NCBI RefSeq assembly: GCF_000969645.2
Contig: NZ_CP014222.1
Span: 1,493,813 to 1,557,812, forward strand
From: Janthinobacterium sp. B9-8
GTDB lineage: Bacteria > Pseudomonadota > Gammaproteobacteria > Burkholderiales > Chitinibacteraceae
Reading direction: 5' to 3'
Length of the DNA: 64,000 nt
The notes under the pieces were generated by a model. That model searched no databases. It was not told the origin of the DNA and worked only from the letters and a program-made list of their open reading frames with translations. Both the position numbers and the translations under genes were made by a program. Numbering within the stretch: the stretch's first letter is position 1; every line of letters begins with the position of its first letter. Shown here piece by piece: positions 10,597-19,651 of this stretch.

Positions 10597-10920
10597 ATGA
10601 CGTACGTAGTGACCGACGCCTGTGTAAAGTGTAAGTACACTGATTGCGTCGATGTATGCCCAGTAGACTGCTTTCGTGAAGGCCCGAATTTTTTAGTGAT
10701 TGATCCTGATGAATGCATCGACTGCACACTCTGCGTTGCTGAATGCCCGGTTGAAGCCATTTACGCAGAAGATGATGTCCCTGCGGATATGCAAGACTAT
10801 ATTGAGCTCAACGCCGAAATGTCTAAAATCTGGCACGCCATCGTAGAGAAAAAAGACCCACTCCCCGACCATGAAACATGGTCAACCGTTAGTGGCAAGA
10901 TTGGGCACATCGAGCGCTAA
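10597..10920 (+). CDS. fdxA: Seven-iron ferredoxin (3Fe-4S / 4Fe-4S)
   Basis: This 107-residue soluble electron carrier has cysteines at 9, 12, 17, 21, 25, 40, 43, 46 and 50. The set matches Azotobacter-type FdI offset by one: Cys9, Cys17 and Cys50 for a 3Fe-4S cluster and Cys21, Cys40, Cys43 and Cys46 for a 4Fe-4S cluster. The C-terminal extension ending in SGKIGHIER is also typical of the family. AAGGA lies at the right distance before the ATG. It stands alone between the spacer and the ribosomal operon, which has its own promoter. Confidence 0.94.
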   Translation: MTYVVTDACVKCKYTDCVDVCPVDCFREGPNFLVIDPDECIDCTLCVAECPVEAIYAEDDVPADMQDYIELNAEMSKIWHAIVEKKDPLPDHETWSTVSGKIGHIER

Positions 10921-10940
10921 GCATTCATATCGGATAGCGC

Positions 10941-10969
10941 TTGAGTCGCGGCGTATTATCCGGTATGAT
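10941..10969 (+). promoter_or_regulatory. Sigma70-type promoter for rpsF-priB-rpsR-rplI
   Basis: TTGAGT (10941-10946) and TATGAT (10964-10969) are separated by 17 bp, close to the sigma70 consensus. They lie 70 bp before rpsF and 20 bp after fdxA. Confidence 0.6.
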
Positions 10970-11039
10970 CCGCCCCTCTTAACAACCCTTGCCTGACCGT
11001 AGTCGCACGCGGCAGGCTTAACATCCATAAGGAGATGTC

Positions 11040-11405
11040 ATGCGACATTACGAAATCGTATTTATCGTGCATCCGGATCAAAGCGAACAGGTTCCAGCGA
11101 TGATTGATCGCTACAAGACCCTGATCACCAACGGTGGTGGTGCTATTCACCGCCTTGAAGATTGGGGCCGTCGTCAGTTAGCTTACCCGATCCAAAAGAT
11201 CCACAAAGCTCACTACGTCATGATGAACGTTGAGATCAGCCAGCTTATCCTGGACGAACTCGAACACGCCTTCAAATTCAATGACGCCGTTCTGCGCCAC
11301 ATCACTCTGCGCACAGAGCACGCTGTTGTTGAAGCTTCCCCAATGATGAAGGAAGAGAAGTCCAAGTCCCTGACACCAGCCGCCGAAGGCGTTCCTGCTG
11401 CCTAA
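11040..11405 (+). CDS. rpsF: 30S ribosomal protein bS6
   Basis: bS6 binds the platform of the small subunit together with bS18. The N-terminus [18 protein letters not shown] and the [18 protein letters not shown] segment are characteristic. The 121 residues include a C-terminal tail ([11 protein letters not shown]) typical of longer proteobacterial forms. AAGGAGATG gives a strong ribosome-binding site. It is the first gene of the rpsF-priB-rpsR-rplI operon. Confidence 0.97.
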   Translation: MRHYEIVFIVHPDQSEQVPAMIDRYKTLITNGGGAIHRLEDWGRRQLAYPIQKIHKAHYVMMNVEISQLILDELEHAFKFNDAVLRHITLRTEHAVVEASPMMKEEKSKSLTPAAEGVPAA

Positions 11406-11458
11406 GGTAACAAGTAAGCACTGCGAAATTTTCGTCTTGCTTGCTATGGACTACTAAA

Positions 11459-11764
11459 TTGGACAAACGTAACCGAGTACTCATTGACGGTACCGTTATC
11501 AAACGAAGCGAATTACGTTACACCCCTGCCGGAACGCCAGTTTTAGAAATCGTGATCACTCATCTTTCTGAACAGCTTGAAGCAGGTAAACACCGCAAGG
11601 TGGAGTGTGAAGTGGCCATGATGGCACTCGGCGATATTGCAACAAGACTTGCCCCTATCCAAATTGGGCAACGCCTTGCCAGCAAAGGTTTTATCGCTGC
11701 AAAAAGTAATCGTTATCGCAATGAGCTTGTGTTGCATCTCGAAGAATTTGAATTGTTGAATTGA
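11459..11764 (+). CDS. priB: Primosomal replication protein N
   Basis: PriB is a small OB-fold single-stranded-DNA-binding protein that works with PriA to restart stalled replication forks. The [14 protein letters not shown] segment and the C-terminal [12 protein letters not shown] match the family, and the location between rpsF and rpsR is diagnostic. No in-frame ATG exists at the 5' end. The best start is the TTG at 11459 ([10 protein letters not shown] follows, about 101 residues); another TTG lies at 11441. An out-of-frame ATG-GAC-TAC-TAA micro-ORF overlaps the start region. Confidence 0.9.
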   Translation: MDKRNRVLIDGTVIKRSELRYTPAGTPVLEIVITHLSEQLEAGKHRKVECEVAMMALGDIATRLAPIQIGQRLASKGFIAAKSNRYRNELVLHLEEFELLN

Positions 11765-11772
11765 GGTTTATC

Positions 11773-12000
11773 ATGTCGCGTCATCTGTTCAAGCGGAAAA
11801 AATTCTGCCGCTTTACCGCCGAAGGCATTGCCCACGTGGATTACAAAGATATTGCTCTGTTAAAAGACTTTATCTCTGAAAACGGTAAGATCATCCCTGC
11901 CCGTATTACTGGCACTAAAGCTAAGTTCCAGCGCCAATTGTCTGAAGCAATCAAAGTAGCTCGTCTGCTTGCGCTTCTGCCATACACCGACCAACACTAA
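11773..12000 (+). CDS. rpsR: 30S ribosomal protein bS18
   Basis: The 75-residue basic protein starts at ATG 11773 ([14 protein letters not shown]), which has GAGG 6 bp upstream; the frame extends four codons further to a TTG that is not needed. [20 protein letters not shown] is the conserved bS18 core. It follows priB after 8 bp and precedes rplI by 15 bp. Confidence 0.97.
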   Translation: MSRHLFKRKKFCRFTAEGIAHVDYKDIALLKDFISENGKIIPARITGTKAKFQRQLSEAIKVARLLALLPYTDQH

Positions 12001-12015
12001 GAGAGAAGAATAAAA

Positions 12016-12465
12016 ATGCAAATCATTCTGCTCGAAAAAGTAGCAAACTTAGGTGGTCTTGGTGATGTGGTTACCGTAAAAGATGGTTACGCACGTAACT
12101 TCTTGGTACCACAAGGCAAAGCAAAACGTGCAACTACAGCTAACTTAGCTGAATTTGAAGCTCGTCGTATTGAGCTTGAAGCACGTCAAGCCGAGATCAT
12201 TGCTGCGGCAACTGATCGCGCTGCTAAGCTGGAAGGCGCTGCAGTTTCTATCGAACAAAAAGCCGGTGTTGATGGCCGTCTGTTCGGTTCAGTTAGCACA
12301 CAAGACATCGCCGAAGCATTCGTTGCTGCTGGCTTTGAAGTGGCTAAATCTGAAGTTCGCCTGCCTGAAGGTCCTTTCAAGCAAATCGGCGAATACGAAG
12401 TTGAACTTGCTCTGCACCACGAAATCGTTGCTGCAGTAAAAGTAACTGTTGTTGGTATTAACTAA
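12016..12465 (+). CDS. rplI: 50S ribosomal protein bL9
   Basis: The 149 residues start with [19 protein letters not shown], the conserved rRNA-binding N-terminal domain of bL9. The long connecting helix (about 40-75, rich in Ala/Glu/Arg) and the C-terminal domain follow. GAGAGAAG precedes the ATG. It is the last gene of the operon and is followed by a strong intrinsic terminator. Confidence 0.97.
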   Translation: MQIILLEKVANLGGLGDVVTVKDGYARNFLVPQGKAKRATTANLAEFEARRIELEARQAEIIAAATDRAAKLEGAAVSIEQKAGVDGRLFGSVSTQDIAEAFVAAGFEVAKSEVRLPEGPFKQIGEYEVELALHHEIVAAVKVTVVGIN

Positions 12466-12495
12466 TCATTACGATTAATTAATAGCTTCACATAT

Positions 12496-12528
12496 AAAAA
12501 ACGGCAATCCTCGGGTTGCCGTTTTTTA
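12496..12528 (+). terminator. Rho-independent terminator after rplI
   Basis: AAAACGGCAA and TTGCCGTTTT form a strong stem with a short CCTCGGG-type loop and a T-run on the plus strand. The A-run on the other side lets it also serve the convergent side. It closes the ribosomal protein operon and faces the spoVR end. Confidence 0.9.
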
Positions 12529-12549
12529 TTGCCCGCTAGCAAACTCAAA

Positions 12550-14088
12550 CTACCCCCCTCTTTTTTCCAGCTTGCATTCATAGCTTAGCAATACTCGGTT
12601 TTTTTCATCCACACTTTCCAGTTTGACCGAAAACCCCCACAGCCGTGAAATATGCCTAAGCACTTCATGTACGCTATTGCCTAAGGGCCTGCGCTGGTAT
12701 TGATAATGCCGCAGTGTTAAAGACCTATCCCCCTGTGTATTAGCCTCATACACCTGAATGTTTGGCTCCCTGCCGGCCAGATTATATTGATCTGCCAGCT
12801 TTTGCCTGATATCCAGATAGCCCGCCTCATCATGAATCGCCGCCACCTTTAATTTAGGCAAATAGTCATCATCCAGAATGGCAAACAAGCGAAACTCACG
12901 CATTAATTTAGGTGAAAGATACTGCAAAATAAAACTCTCATCCTTAAAATTACGCATTGCAAAATCAAGCGTTTTTTTCCAATCCGTATTGGCTAAATCC
13001 GGAAACCAAAGTTTATCCTCCTCGGTAGGCTCTTCACAAATACGCCGCAAATCACGAAACATCGCAAAGCCAAGCGCATATGGGTTAATCCCATTAAACC
13101 ATTTGCTCGTAACGGGCTGCTGAAACACCACGTTGGTGTGACTATGCAAAAACTCCAACATAAACGCATCGTCCACCAAACCTTCGTCATACAATTGATT
13201 CAGCAAGGTGTAATGCCAGAAAGTGGCCCAGCCCTCATTCATAACCTGCGTTTGCCGCTGCGGATAAAAATACTGTGCAATTTTGCGAATAATCCGCACA
13301 ATTTCTCTTTGCCACGGCGCTAATAAAGGTGCGTATTTCTCAATAAAATACAGCAGATTTTCTTGTGGCTCAGAAGGGAAACGGCTTTCCTCATGCGTTT
13401 TCTCTTCTTCATTACGCTTAGGAATAGTGCGCCACAGCTCATTAATCTGTGATTGCTGATAGTTTTCCCGCTCCGATTGCTTTGCTAATTCCAATGAAAG
13501 TGATAATTTTTGCGGCCGTTTATAACGATCAACACCATAATTCATCAGCGCATGACAAGAATCGAGCAATTCCTCAACCTTATCTTCACCATATCTTTGC
13601 TCACACTGGGCAATATAGTTTTTTGCAAAGACCAGATAATCAATAATGGCCGTTGCATCCGTCCAGCTTCTAAATAAATAATTACCTTTAAAAAAAGAAT
13701 TATGACCAAAAGCAGCATGCGCAATCACCAGCGCCTGCATCGTCATGGTGTTTTCTTCCATTAAATAAGCAATACAAGGGCTGGAATTAATCACAATTTC
13801 GTAAGCCAAACCCATTGCGCCGCGCTGATACGATTTTTGCGTGGATAAAAAATGCTTGCCGTAACTCCAGTGGTTATACATCACCGGCATGCCTACCGAG
13901 GCATAGGCATCCATCATTTGCTCAGCGGAAATCACCTCCAGTTGATTAGGATAGGTATCCAGGCCAAATTGCTTGGCCACACGCGCAATTTCTCGGTAGT
14001 AATCATCAATTAAATCGAAAGACCATTCCGAGCCGGTTGATAATAATTTTTTTGAGCGCGTTTTTTTTTGGCGTGTATTGGTACTCAT
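12550..14088 (-). CDS. spoVR: SpoVR family protein
   Basis: The 512 residues belong to the SpoVR/YcgB family, widespread in non-sporulating bacteria and almost always encoded with prkA and yeaH. Family signatures include WSFDLIDDYYREIARVA, MPVMYNHWSYGKHF, the INSSPCIAYLMEEN stretch, and HNSFFKGN with MNEGWATFWHYT, which look like a metal-binding peptidase-like core. It is the third gene of the prkA-yeaH-spoVR operon and overlaps yeaH by 4 bp. Its ATG directly follows a G9 tract. Biochemical function is not established; a role in stationary-phase or stress adaptation is inferred from the partners. Confidence 0.9.
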   Translation of the reverse strand: MSTNTRQKKTRSKKLLSTGSEWSFDLIDDYYREIARVAKQFGLDTYPNQLEVISAEQMMDAYASVGMPVMYNHWSYGKHFLSTQKSYQRGAMGLAYEIVINSSPCIAYLMEENTMTMQALVIAHAAFGHNSFFKGNYLFRSWTDATAIIDYLVFAKNYIAQCEQRYGEDKVEELLDSCHALMNYGVDRYKRPQKLSLSLELAKQSERENYQQSQINELWRTIPKRNEEEKTHEESRFPSEPQENLLYFIEKYAPLLAPWQREIVRIIRKIAQYFYPQRQTQVMNEGWATFWHYTLLNQLYDEGLVDDAFMLEFLHSHTNVVFQQPVTSKWFNGINPYALGFAMFRDLRRICEEPTEEDKLWFPDLANTDWKKTLDFAMRNFKDESFILQYLSPKLMREFRLFAILDDDYLPKLKVAAIHDEAGYLDIRQKLADQYNLAGREPNIQVYEANTQGDRSLTLRHYQYQRRPLGNSVHEVLRHISRLWGFSVKLESVDEKNRVLLSYECKLEKRGG

Positions 14089-15362
14089 GCCCCCCCCCTT
14101 GCGCTGACTTTCTTAAATAACTCTTTAAAAATGGGCCAAATTTCTGCGGGATTACGAATACGCCGCATGGTGAAATGTGCGTGTTGCTCGGCCACTTTTT
14201 CGTATTCAAACCAAAGATTCTGCGGCTCTCCTTCCGTAATTTCCACATAAGCGTAGTACTGCAAAAGCGGCATAATTTCAGCGCTGAGTAATTGCCGGCA
14301 TTGTGGCGAATCCGAATCCCAGTTATCCCCATCGCTGGCTTGGGCCACGTAGATATTCCAATCTGCATCAGGATAACGCTCATCAATGATTTTTTTGGTG
14401 AGTTTTAATGCTGAAGAAACCACCGTACCGCCCGTGTCTCTTGCATGAAAAAAATCATGCTCATTCACCTCGGTAGCCTGGGTATGGTGACGAATAAATA
14501 CCACCTCTATTTTTTCGTAGGCACGTACCAAAAACAAATAAAGCAAAATAAAGAAACGCTTAGCAATATCTTTTTTGGCTTCATCCATAGAGCCGGATAC
14601 ATCCATCACACAAAACATCACCGCCTGCGTAGTGGGCTTAGGTACGCGAATACGATTGGTGTATTTCAGATCAAAGGGATCAATATAAGGAATACAAACC
14701 AGCTTTGCTTTTAATTCACGAATAATCGCCTGTAAGGTTTGAACTTCCTGCGATCTTTCTCCTTGAGTTTCAAGCAGTTCATCTAATTGCTCTTGTAGGG
14801 TATTTAATTCTTCTAATGGCCCTGCAGATAGTGCAATGCGCCGCCCCAATGCTGCACGCAGGCTGCGTAGCACATGGATATTGGTCGGCGTGCCATCGGA
14901 AGTAAAGCCAGCCCTTACCGGTTTCATCACCATACTTTGTTTTAATTGTGTTTTAACTAAATTGGGCAATTCCAGATCATCAAAGAAAAACTCAAGAAAT
15001 TCTTCTTTGCTTAATTCAAAAACAAAGTCATCTTCACCATCCCCACCATTGCCCGCACCGCCATTCCCTCCTGCACCGTCTCCGCCTGCTGGGCGATCAA
15101 TTTCATCGCCCCGGCTATAACGATCATTCCCAGGAAAAACCCGCTCCCAAATCCCGCCTTGTGCATGGGCAAAGCCAGGTTCATTAATGTCTTTAACAGG
15201 AATGGATACTTTCTCGCCACGCTCAATATCGGTAATCGATCTGCCATTAACGGCACGCGTTACCGCTTCTTTAATTTGCCCCTTAAAACGACGAAGAAAC
15301 CGCTCCCGATTTATCGCCGACTTATTTTTACCATTTAAACGCCGATCAATCATATGAATCAT
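14085..15362 (-). CDS. yeaH: YeaH/YhbH family protein (DUF444, von Willebrand A-like)
   Basis: The 425-residue protein begins at ATG 15362 (MIHMIDRRLNGKNKS), which matches the family N-terminus. A longer reading from 15410 adds 16 atypical residues. A glycine-rich linker (about residues 85-105) is followed by the conserved DUF444 core and a VWA-like MIDAS motif DVSGSMDEAKKD at about residue 245. Members are encoded with the PrkA kinase and SpoVR. The C-terminus (SARGGA) is encoded by a run of nine G that overlaps the spoVR start region. Confidence 0.92.
   Translation of the reverse strand: MIHMIDRRLNGKNKSAINRERFLRRFKGQIKEAVTRAVNGRSITDIERGEKVSIPVKDINEPGFAHAQGGIWERVFPGNDRYSRGDEIDRPAGGDGAGGNGGAGNGGDGEDDFVFELSKEEFLEFFFDDLELPNLVKTQLKQSMVMKPVRAGFTSDGTPTNIHVLRSLRAALGRRIALSAGPLEELNTLQEQLDELLETQGERSQEVQTLQAIIRELKAKLVCIPYIDPFDLKYTNRIRVPKPTTQAVMFCVMDVSGSMDEAKKDIAKRFFILLYLFLVRAYEKIEVVFIRHHTQATEVNEHDFFHARDTGGTVVSSALKLTKKIIDERYPDADWNIYVAQASDGDNWDSDSPQCRQLLSAEIMPLLQYYAYVEITEGEPQNLWFEYEKVAEQHAHFTMRRIRNPAEIWPIFKELFKKVSARGGA
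14090..14098. repeat. G9 tract (minus strand) across the yeaH-spoVR junction
   Basis: Nine G on the minus strand encode the last codons of yeaH and lie immediately before the spoVR ATG, where they also occupy the Shine-Dalgarno position. One extra G would put yeaH in frame with spoVR. Confidence 0.7.
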
Positions 15363-15443
15363 GATGCAACCCCAGTGAGGCGTGAGGCGCAAGGAGCAAT
15401 CTCGAGCCACTCCACCTCGATTTCACCCCTCAGCCCCACTGGA

Positions 15444-17366
15444 TTACGACGATTTACGGACTCTTAAATACCACTCGCACAAGAGTCTGACCTGTTTCGG
15501 CGTATAGCCTTTGCTCACCATCCGATTCACAAAATCTTCGTGTTTACGTGCATCATCATGACTTGCCTTGGCATTAAATGAAATAACTGGCAATAGCTCC
15601 TCCGTATTAGAGAACATTTTTTTCTCAATCACAGAGCGTAATTTTTCGTATGAAGTCCAGGCGGGGTTGTTCCCCCCATTATTGGCACGGGCTCTTAATA
15701 CAAAATTAACAATTTCATTTCTGAAATCTTTAGGATTAGAAATACCCGCAGGCTTTTCTATTTTTTCCAGCTCATTATTTAAGCTGGTTCGATCAAATGA
15801 TTCCCCTGTGTCTGCATCGCGATACTCCTGATCCTGAATCCAGTAATCGGCCAATGTGACATAGCGATCAAAAATATTTTGCCCATATTCGGAATAACTT
15901 TCCAAATAGGCGGTTTGGATTTCTTTGCCAATAAAATCAACATATTTCAAAGCCATAAACTCTTTGATATAGGAAATATATTTTTGCTCTAGCTCGGCAG
16001 AAAATTGCTCGCGTTCGACTTGTTGCTCCAGCAAATACAATAAATGCACAGGGTTTGCCGCAACTTCTGCATGATCAAAATTAAATACTTTAGATAAAAT
16101 TTTGAAAGCAAACCGAGTGGATAAACCATTCATTCCTTCATCCACACCTGCAAAATCGCGGTATTCCTGAATCGATTTTGCTTTTGGATCGACATCTTTT
16201 AAATTTTCACCATCGTAAACCAACATTTTAGAAAAGATGCTGGAGTTTTCTGGCTCCCGCAGACGCGAAAGTATTGCAAACTGCGCCATCATTTTTAAAG
16301 TACCCGGAGCGCAAGGCGCTTTAGATAAAGAAGAGTTAAGCACTAATTTCTCATAAATCTTTACTTCCTCACTCACCCTCAGGCAGTAAGGCACTTTCAC
16401 GATATAAATACGATCTAAAAAAGCCTCATTATTTTTATTATTTTTGAATTGCTTCCATTCTGATTCATTAGAGTGAGCTAACACCACACCATCAAAGGGA
16501 ATAGCGCCAAAGCCTTCAGTACCCTTAAAGTTACCTTCTTGAGTGGCCGTCAATAAAGGGTGTAGCACTTTAATCGGTGCTTTAAACATTTCCACAAACT
16601 CAAGCAACCCTTGATTCGCCAAGCATAAACCGCCTGAATAGCTATAAGCATCAGGATCATCCTGTGCGTATTTTTCTAATTTACGAATATCCACCTTACC
16701 TACTAAAGCAGAGATATCCTGATTGTTTTCATCTCCTGGCTCAGTCTTGGCAATGGCCACCTGGCGTAATACCGAAGGATGGCGCTTTACCACTCTAAAC
16801 TGATTAATATCACCATTAAATTCGTGAAGGCGTTTTACAGCCCAAGGGCTGGGGATGGTTTTCAAATAGCGGCTGGCAATACCAAATTGCTCTTCTAATA
16901 AGCTACCGTCTTCATCTGCATTAAATAGCCCCAAAGGTGATTCATTCACTGGCGAGCCTTTAATGCAATAAAAAGGTACGCACTCCATCAATTCTTTTAA
17001 TTTTTCAGCGATCGAGCTTTTGCCGCCCCCTACTGGGCCAAGCAAATAAAGAATCTGCTTCTTTTCTTCCAAACCTTGAGCTGCATGCCGGAAATAAGCC
17101 ACCACTTGCTCGATCACTTCTTCCATACCATAAAATTCACGAAATGCAGGATAGATGCGAATCACTTTATTCTGGAAAATACGTGACAAGCTGGAATCAA
17201 GCCGGGTGTCAATCAACTCTGGCTCGCCAATCGCCATCAGCATCCGCTCTGCTGCGGTAGCATAAGCAACCTGATCTTGTTTACATAGCTCCAGATAGTC
17301 CCTAAGGGACATTTCTTCTTCGCGTGTGCGCTCATATCGTGCCGCAAAATTATTAAAGACATCCAT
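15444..17366 (-). CDS. prkA: PrkA serine protein kinase / AAA ATPase (YeaG)
   Basis: The 640-residue protein starts at ATG 17366 (MDVFNNFAARYERTREEE) with GGAGAGG upstream; the longer frame to 17426 lacks family support. It carries a PrkA-type AAA domain with Walker A GPVGGGKS at residues 110-117 and the GLEEKKQILYLLG lead-in, then the C-terminal kinase-like PrkA domain. In E. coli the homologue YeaG is induced in nutrient and acid stress and works with YeaH. Here it is the first gene of prkA-yeaH-spoVR, with 81 bp before yeaH. Confidence 0.94.
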   Translation of the reverse strand: MDVFNNFAARYERTREEEMSLRDYLELCKQDQVAYATAAERMLMAIGEPELIDTRLDSSLSRIFQNKVIRIYPAFREFYGMEEVIEQVVAYFRHAAQGLEEKKQILYLLGPVGGGKSSIAEKLKELMECVPFYCIKGSPVNESPLGLFNADEDGSLLEEQFGIASRYLKTIPSPWAVKRLHEFNGDINQFRVVKRHPSVLRQVAIAKTEPGDENNQDISALVGKVDIRKLEKYAQDDPDAYSYSGGLCLANQGLLEFVEMFKAPIKVLHPLLTATQEGNFKGTEGFGAIPFDGVVLAHSNESEWKQFKNNKNNEAFLDRIYIVKVPYCLRVSEEVKIYEKLVLNSSLSKAPCAPGTLKMMAQFAILSRLREPENSSIFSKMLVYDGENLKDVDPKAKSIQEYRDFAGVDEGMNGLSTRFAFKILSKVFNFDHAEVAANPVHLLYLLEQQVEREQFSAELEQKYISYIKEFMALKYVDFIGKEIQTAYLESYSEYGQNIFDRYVTLADYWIQDQEYRDADTGESFDRTSLNNELEKIEKPAGISNPKDFRNEIVNFVLRARANNGGNNPAWTSYEKLRSVIEKKMFSNTEELLPVISFNAKASHDDARKHEDFVNRMVSKGYTPKQVRLLCEWYLRVRKSS

Positions 17367-17521
17367 GACGCCTCTCCTCACCGTGTATGTCATACGAGTG
17401 GTACTGCGATCGCTGCACCTCTGCATTCTTTATAGACATAGTAAAGTTGATTATTTCAAAAAATTACGCACACATTGCTAATAAATTTAAGCTAGGCACT
17501 TTGTTTTTACAGAATTTAGCC

Positions 17522-17550
17522 AAAAAAAAGAGCCCTGACTGGCTCTTTTT
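17522..17550. terminator. Intrinsic terminator after the diguanylate cyclase gene
   Basis: AAAGAGCC and GGCTCTTT pair around CTGACT, with an A8 run on one side and a T5 run on the other. It lies 19 bp past the stop of the minus-strand diguanylate cyclase gene and can work in both directions. Confidence 0.85.
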
Positions 17551-17568
17551 AATATGCAATATAAATAA

Positions 17569-18519
17569 TCAATCTCGCAAAGTGGCGGAAAAAACGGTCA
17601 CCCGATTACGCCCATTCTGCTTGGATGAATACAAGGCCAAATCAGCTTCTTCAATCACTTGTTGTGGGTTTTTTACCCCGAAATGGCATTCAGAAAGGCC
17701 TAGGCTGGCTGAAATTCCAATTTTAGTCTCGCCCACTTGTACGGGTGTTGAGCATAAAATCTCACGAATTCTTTCTGCGGCAATTTCTGCCCCCGCCAAA
17801 TCAGTTTGTGGCAACAGGAGTAAAACCTCCTCCCCGCCATAACGACCGAACACATCAGTATCTCTTAATGTGGTGAGTACCCGGGATGCAACAACACGCA
17901 ACACCTCATCCCCTGCAACATGACCATAATGATCATTCACCTGCTTAAAGCGATCCAAATCAAACAAAATCACGGTAAAAAATGCAGCCTGATAGCGAGA
18001 CATCCGCTCCAGCTCCTGCGTAAAGCGCATATCAAGATAGCGGCGATTGTATATGCCCGTTAACCCATCCCGATTAGAAAACTCTTCAAGCTGTCCCATC
18101 GCCTCCTGTAATAAATTTTGTGCTATGGCATTATCAGTCACATCAAATAGATTCACGGTAACTGCATCAACCTCACCCAATTCATTGCGCACAGGCATAA
18201 AGGTGGTGTTTTGCTGCATAAAATCCATACCGCCCGTAATGGGGCGGTTATGTGGAAATTTAAACAAATACGGCCTTTGCTCCCATGAAGTAAAAGCAAA
18301 GTTTTTAAGCACAAAAACACTTTCAATTTTTTTGCTAAGCCACTTCTCTGGCAATTCAGGAAACAGCTCAAATAAATTTGCACCAATCGCTTGCTCAGCG
18401 GCAATGCCACTATGCTGAGCCATAAAACGATTCCACAGCAAAATACGATAATCTCGATCCAGCGAAAAAACGCCGACCCCGACTTCATTAACGATAAAAT
18501 CACATAATCTTTGTTGCAT
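17569..18519 (-). CDS. PAS-GGDEF diguanylate cyclase
   Basis: The 316 residues comprise an N-terminal PAS sensor (about 5-130, GVFSLDRDYRILLWN) and a GGDEF domain (about 150-312) that makes cyclic-di-GMP from GTP. The active-site motif is GGEEV at 228-232, with Val in place of the usual Phe; the metal- and substrate-binding Gly-Gly-Glu-Glu are kept. The product-inhibition site RxxD is present at 219-222, at the correct five-residue spacing. No membrane segment is seen. It is the last gene of a three-gene signalling operon, overlapping the CheC-like gene by one base. Confidence 0.92.
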   Translation of the reverse strand: MQQRLCDFIVNEVGVGVFSLDRDYRILLWNRFMAQHSGIAAEQAIGANLFELFPELPEKWLSKKIESVFVLKNFAFTSWEQRPYLFKFPHNRPITGGMDFMQQNTTFMPVRNELGEVDAVTVNLFDVTDNAIAQNLLQEAMGQLEEFSNRDGLTGIYNRRYLDMRFTQELERMSRYQAAFFTVILFDLDRFKQVNDHYGHVAGDEVLRVVASRVLTTLRDTDVFGRYGGEEVLLLLPQTDLAGAEIAAERIREILCSTPVQVGETKIGISASLGLSECHFGVKNPQQVIEEADLALYSSKQNGRNRVTVFSATLRD

Positions 18520-19136
18520 TAGATCTTGTCCATAAACGCATCAATCGCCAGCTGCAATCGTAAAATGGATTCTTCTGGCATTAAGGTGAGTAAGTGGCAG
18601 GTAAAATCACGAATTTCCAAAGTGAAATGCACCTCAACCAGCAAGGCGTAATTCCAGGTGATCTGCTTGATATTGATCAGCTGATCTACCTCAACGTTTT
18701 CCGCCATAATGGTGGGTGCAGAAAAAACCAGCGACGCGCCTAATAAATCAGCCACGCCATTTAAACAAGCGCCTACCAATACATTACCCACATCTAAAAG
18801 TAATTCCCGCTCGGCAGTGCGATCAATTACGCCATCATAGCCCATCAGATCAGCCAGGTTTCTACAGCCATGCTGATCATAAACCACCATAGCTTCGCCC
18901 GATAAAGAGCCATTAAATGACTGACGAATTGCCGTTGCCGCACTTTTAGCGCCAATCATATGCACAATATTGTGGCTAATCGATGATGATTGAATAATAT
19001 TAATACGTGGAACAGACAGCTTAATAAATGTATCTAGAATTTGTGCCAGCTGCGCGCCTGCACGGCCCATCGCAATATTGGTAATTTCTTGCAAGGCATC
19101 GGTTTGCTCTTCTGTCAAAAACAATTCTTCATTCAT
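18519..19136 (-). CDS. CheC/CheX-like CheY-P phosphatase
   Basis: The 205-residue protein has two CheC-type active-site motifs: DALQEITN near residue 13 (pattern D-x3-E-x2-N) and ELLLDVGNVLVGACLN near residue 110. CheC and relatives dephosphorylate receiver domains. Here the obvious partner is the single-domain receiver encoded immediately upstream, whose gene overlaps this one by 4 bp (ATGA). The downstream diguanylate cyclase overlaps by 1 bp. No chemotaxis genes are nearby, so the trio probably forms its own pathway. Confidence 0.85.
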   Translation of the reverse strand: MNEELFLTEEQTDALQEITNIAMGRAGAQLAQILDTFIKLSVPRINIIQSSSISHNIVHMIGAKSAATAIRQSFNGSLSGEAMVVYDQHGCRNLADLMGYDGVIDRTAERELLLDVGNVLVGACLNGVADLLGASLVFSAPTIMAENVEVDQLINIKQITWNYALLVEVHFTLEIRDFTCHLLTLMPEESILRLQLAIDAFMDKI

Positions 19137-19501
19137 AAAGCGATTCCATATTCGCGCAAAATAATCTCAATATCAGAAGCTTTCACAGGTTTTTGAACAA
19201 AGGCCGCAGCCCCCAATTGTCGTACACGTTCACGCGCGAGTACTTGAATATCCGCCGAAACCACGACGACATAACTATTCAAGCCTTCTTTCTGCAGGGT
19301 TTCTAATACAGCATAACCATCCATCACTGGCATAGTTAAATCTAAAAACATCACATCTGCTTTACCTGCTCGATAAGCAGCTAATGCTTCAATACCATTG
19401 CATGCTTGTGTGATATCAACATTCCAATTCTTAGGCAAAGCCTTGATCAGCATTTTTCTGGCCATAGCAGAATCATCAACAACCAAAATGGGGGTAGGCA
19501 T
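19133..19501 (-). CDS. Single-domain response regulator (CheY-like)
   Basis: The 122 residues form one receiver domain with no output domain. The acidic pair is in VVDDSAM, the phospho-acceptor is Asp54 in MFLDLTMPVMDG, a serine takes the Thr position in VVVSAD, and the conserved lysine is in FVQKPVK. It is the first gene of the operon with the CheC-like phosphatase and the diguanylate cyclase. The histidine kinase is not in the window. Confidence 0.92.
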   Translation of the reverse strand: MPTPILVVDDSAMARKMLIKALPKNWNVDITQACNGIEALAAYRAGKADVMFLDLTMPVMDGYAVLETLQKEGLNSYVVVVSADIQVLARERVRQLGAAAFVQKPVKASDIEIILREYGIAL

Positions 19502-19651
19502 TTTTTTAAAAATCCTTTTTTATAAAATGACTGCAAAGCGCCAGATTCAATAGCTATTTTTTATTTTAAAAAGTCAACCACCCAAGCATCAGCAAAAAAA
19601 TTTGATAACAATCGGCCAATATTTACATTCACTTTACACAAGAAACCATTG

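Noticed and set aside
10389..10760. Minus-strand open frame antisense to the ferredoxin gene
   Set aside because: The overlapping plus-strand gene has all ferredoxin cysteines and a ribosome-binding site; the antisense product has no recognisable features.
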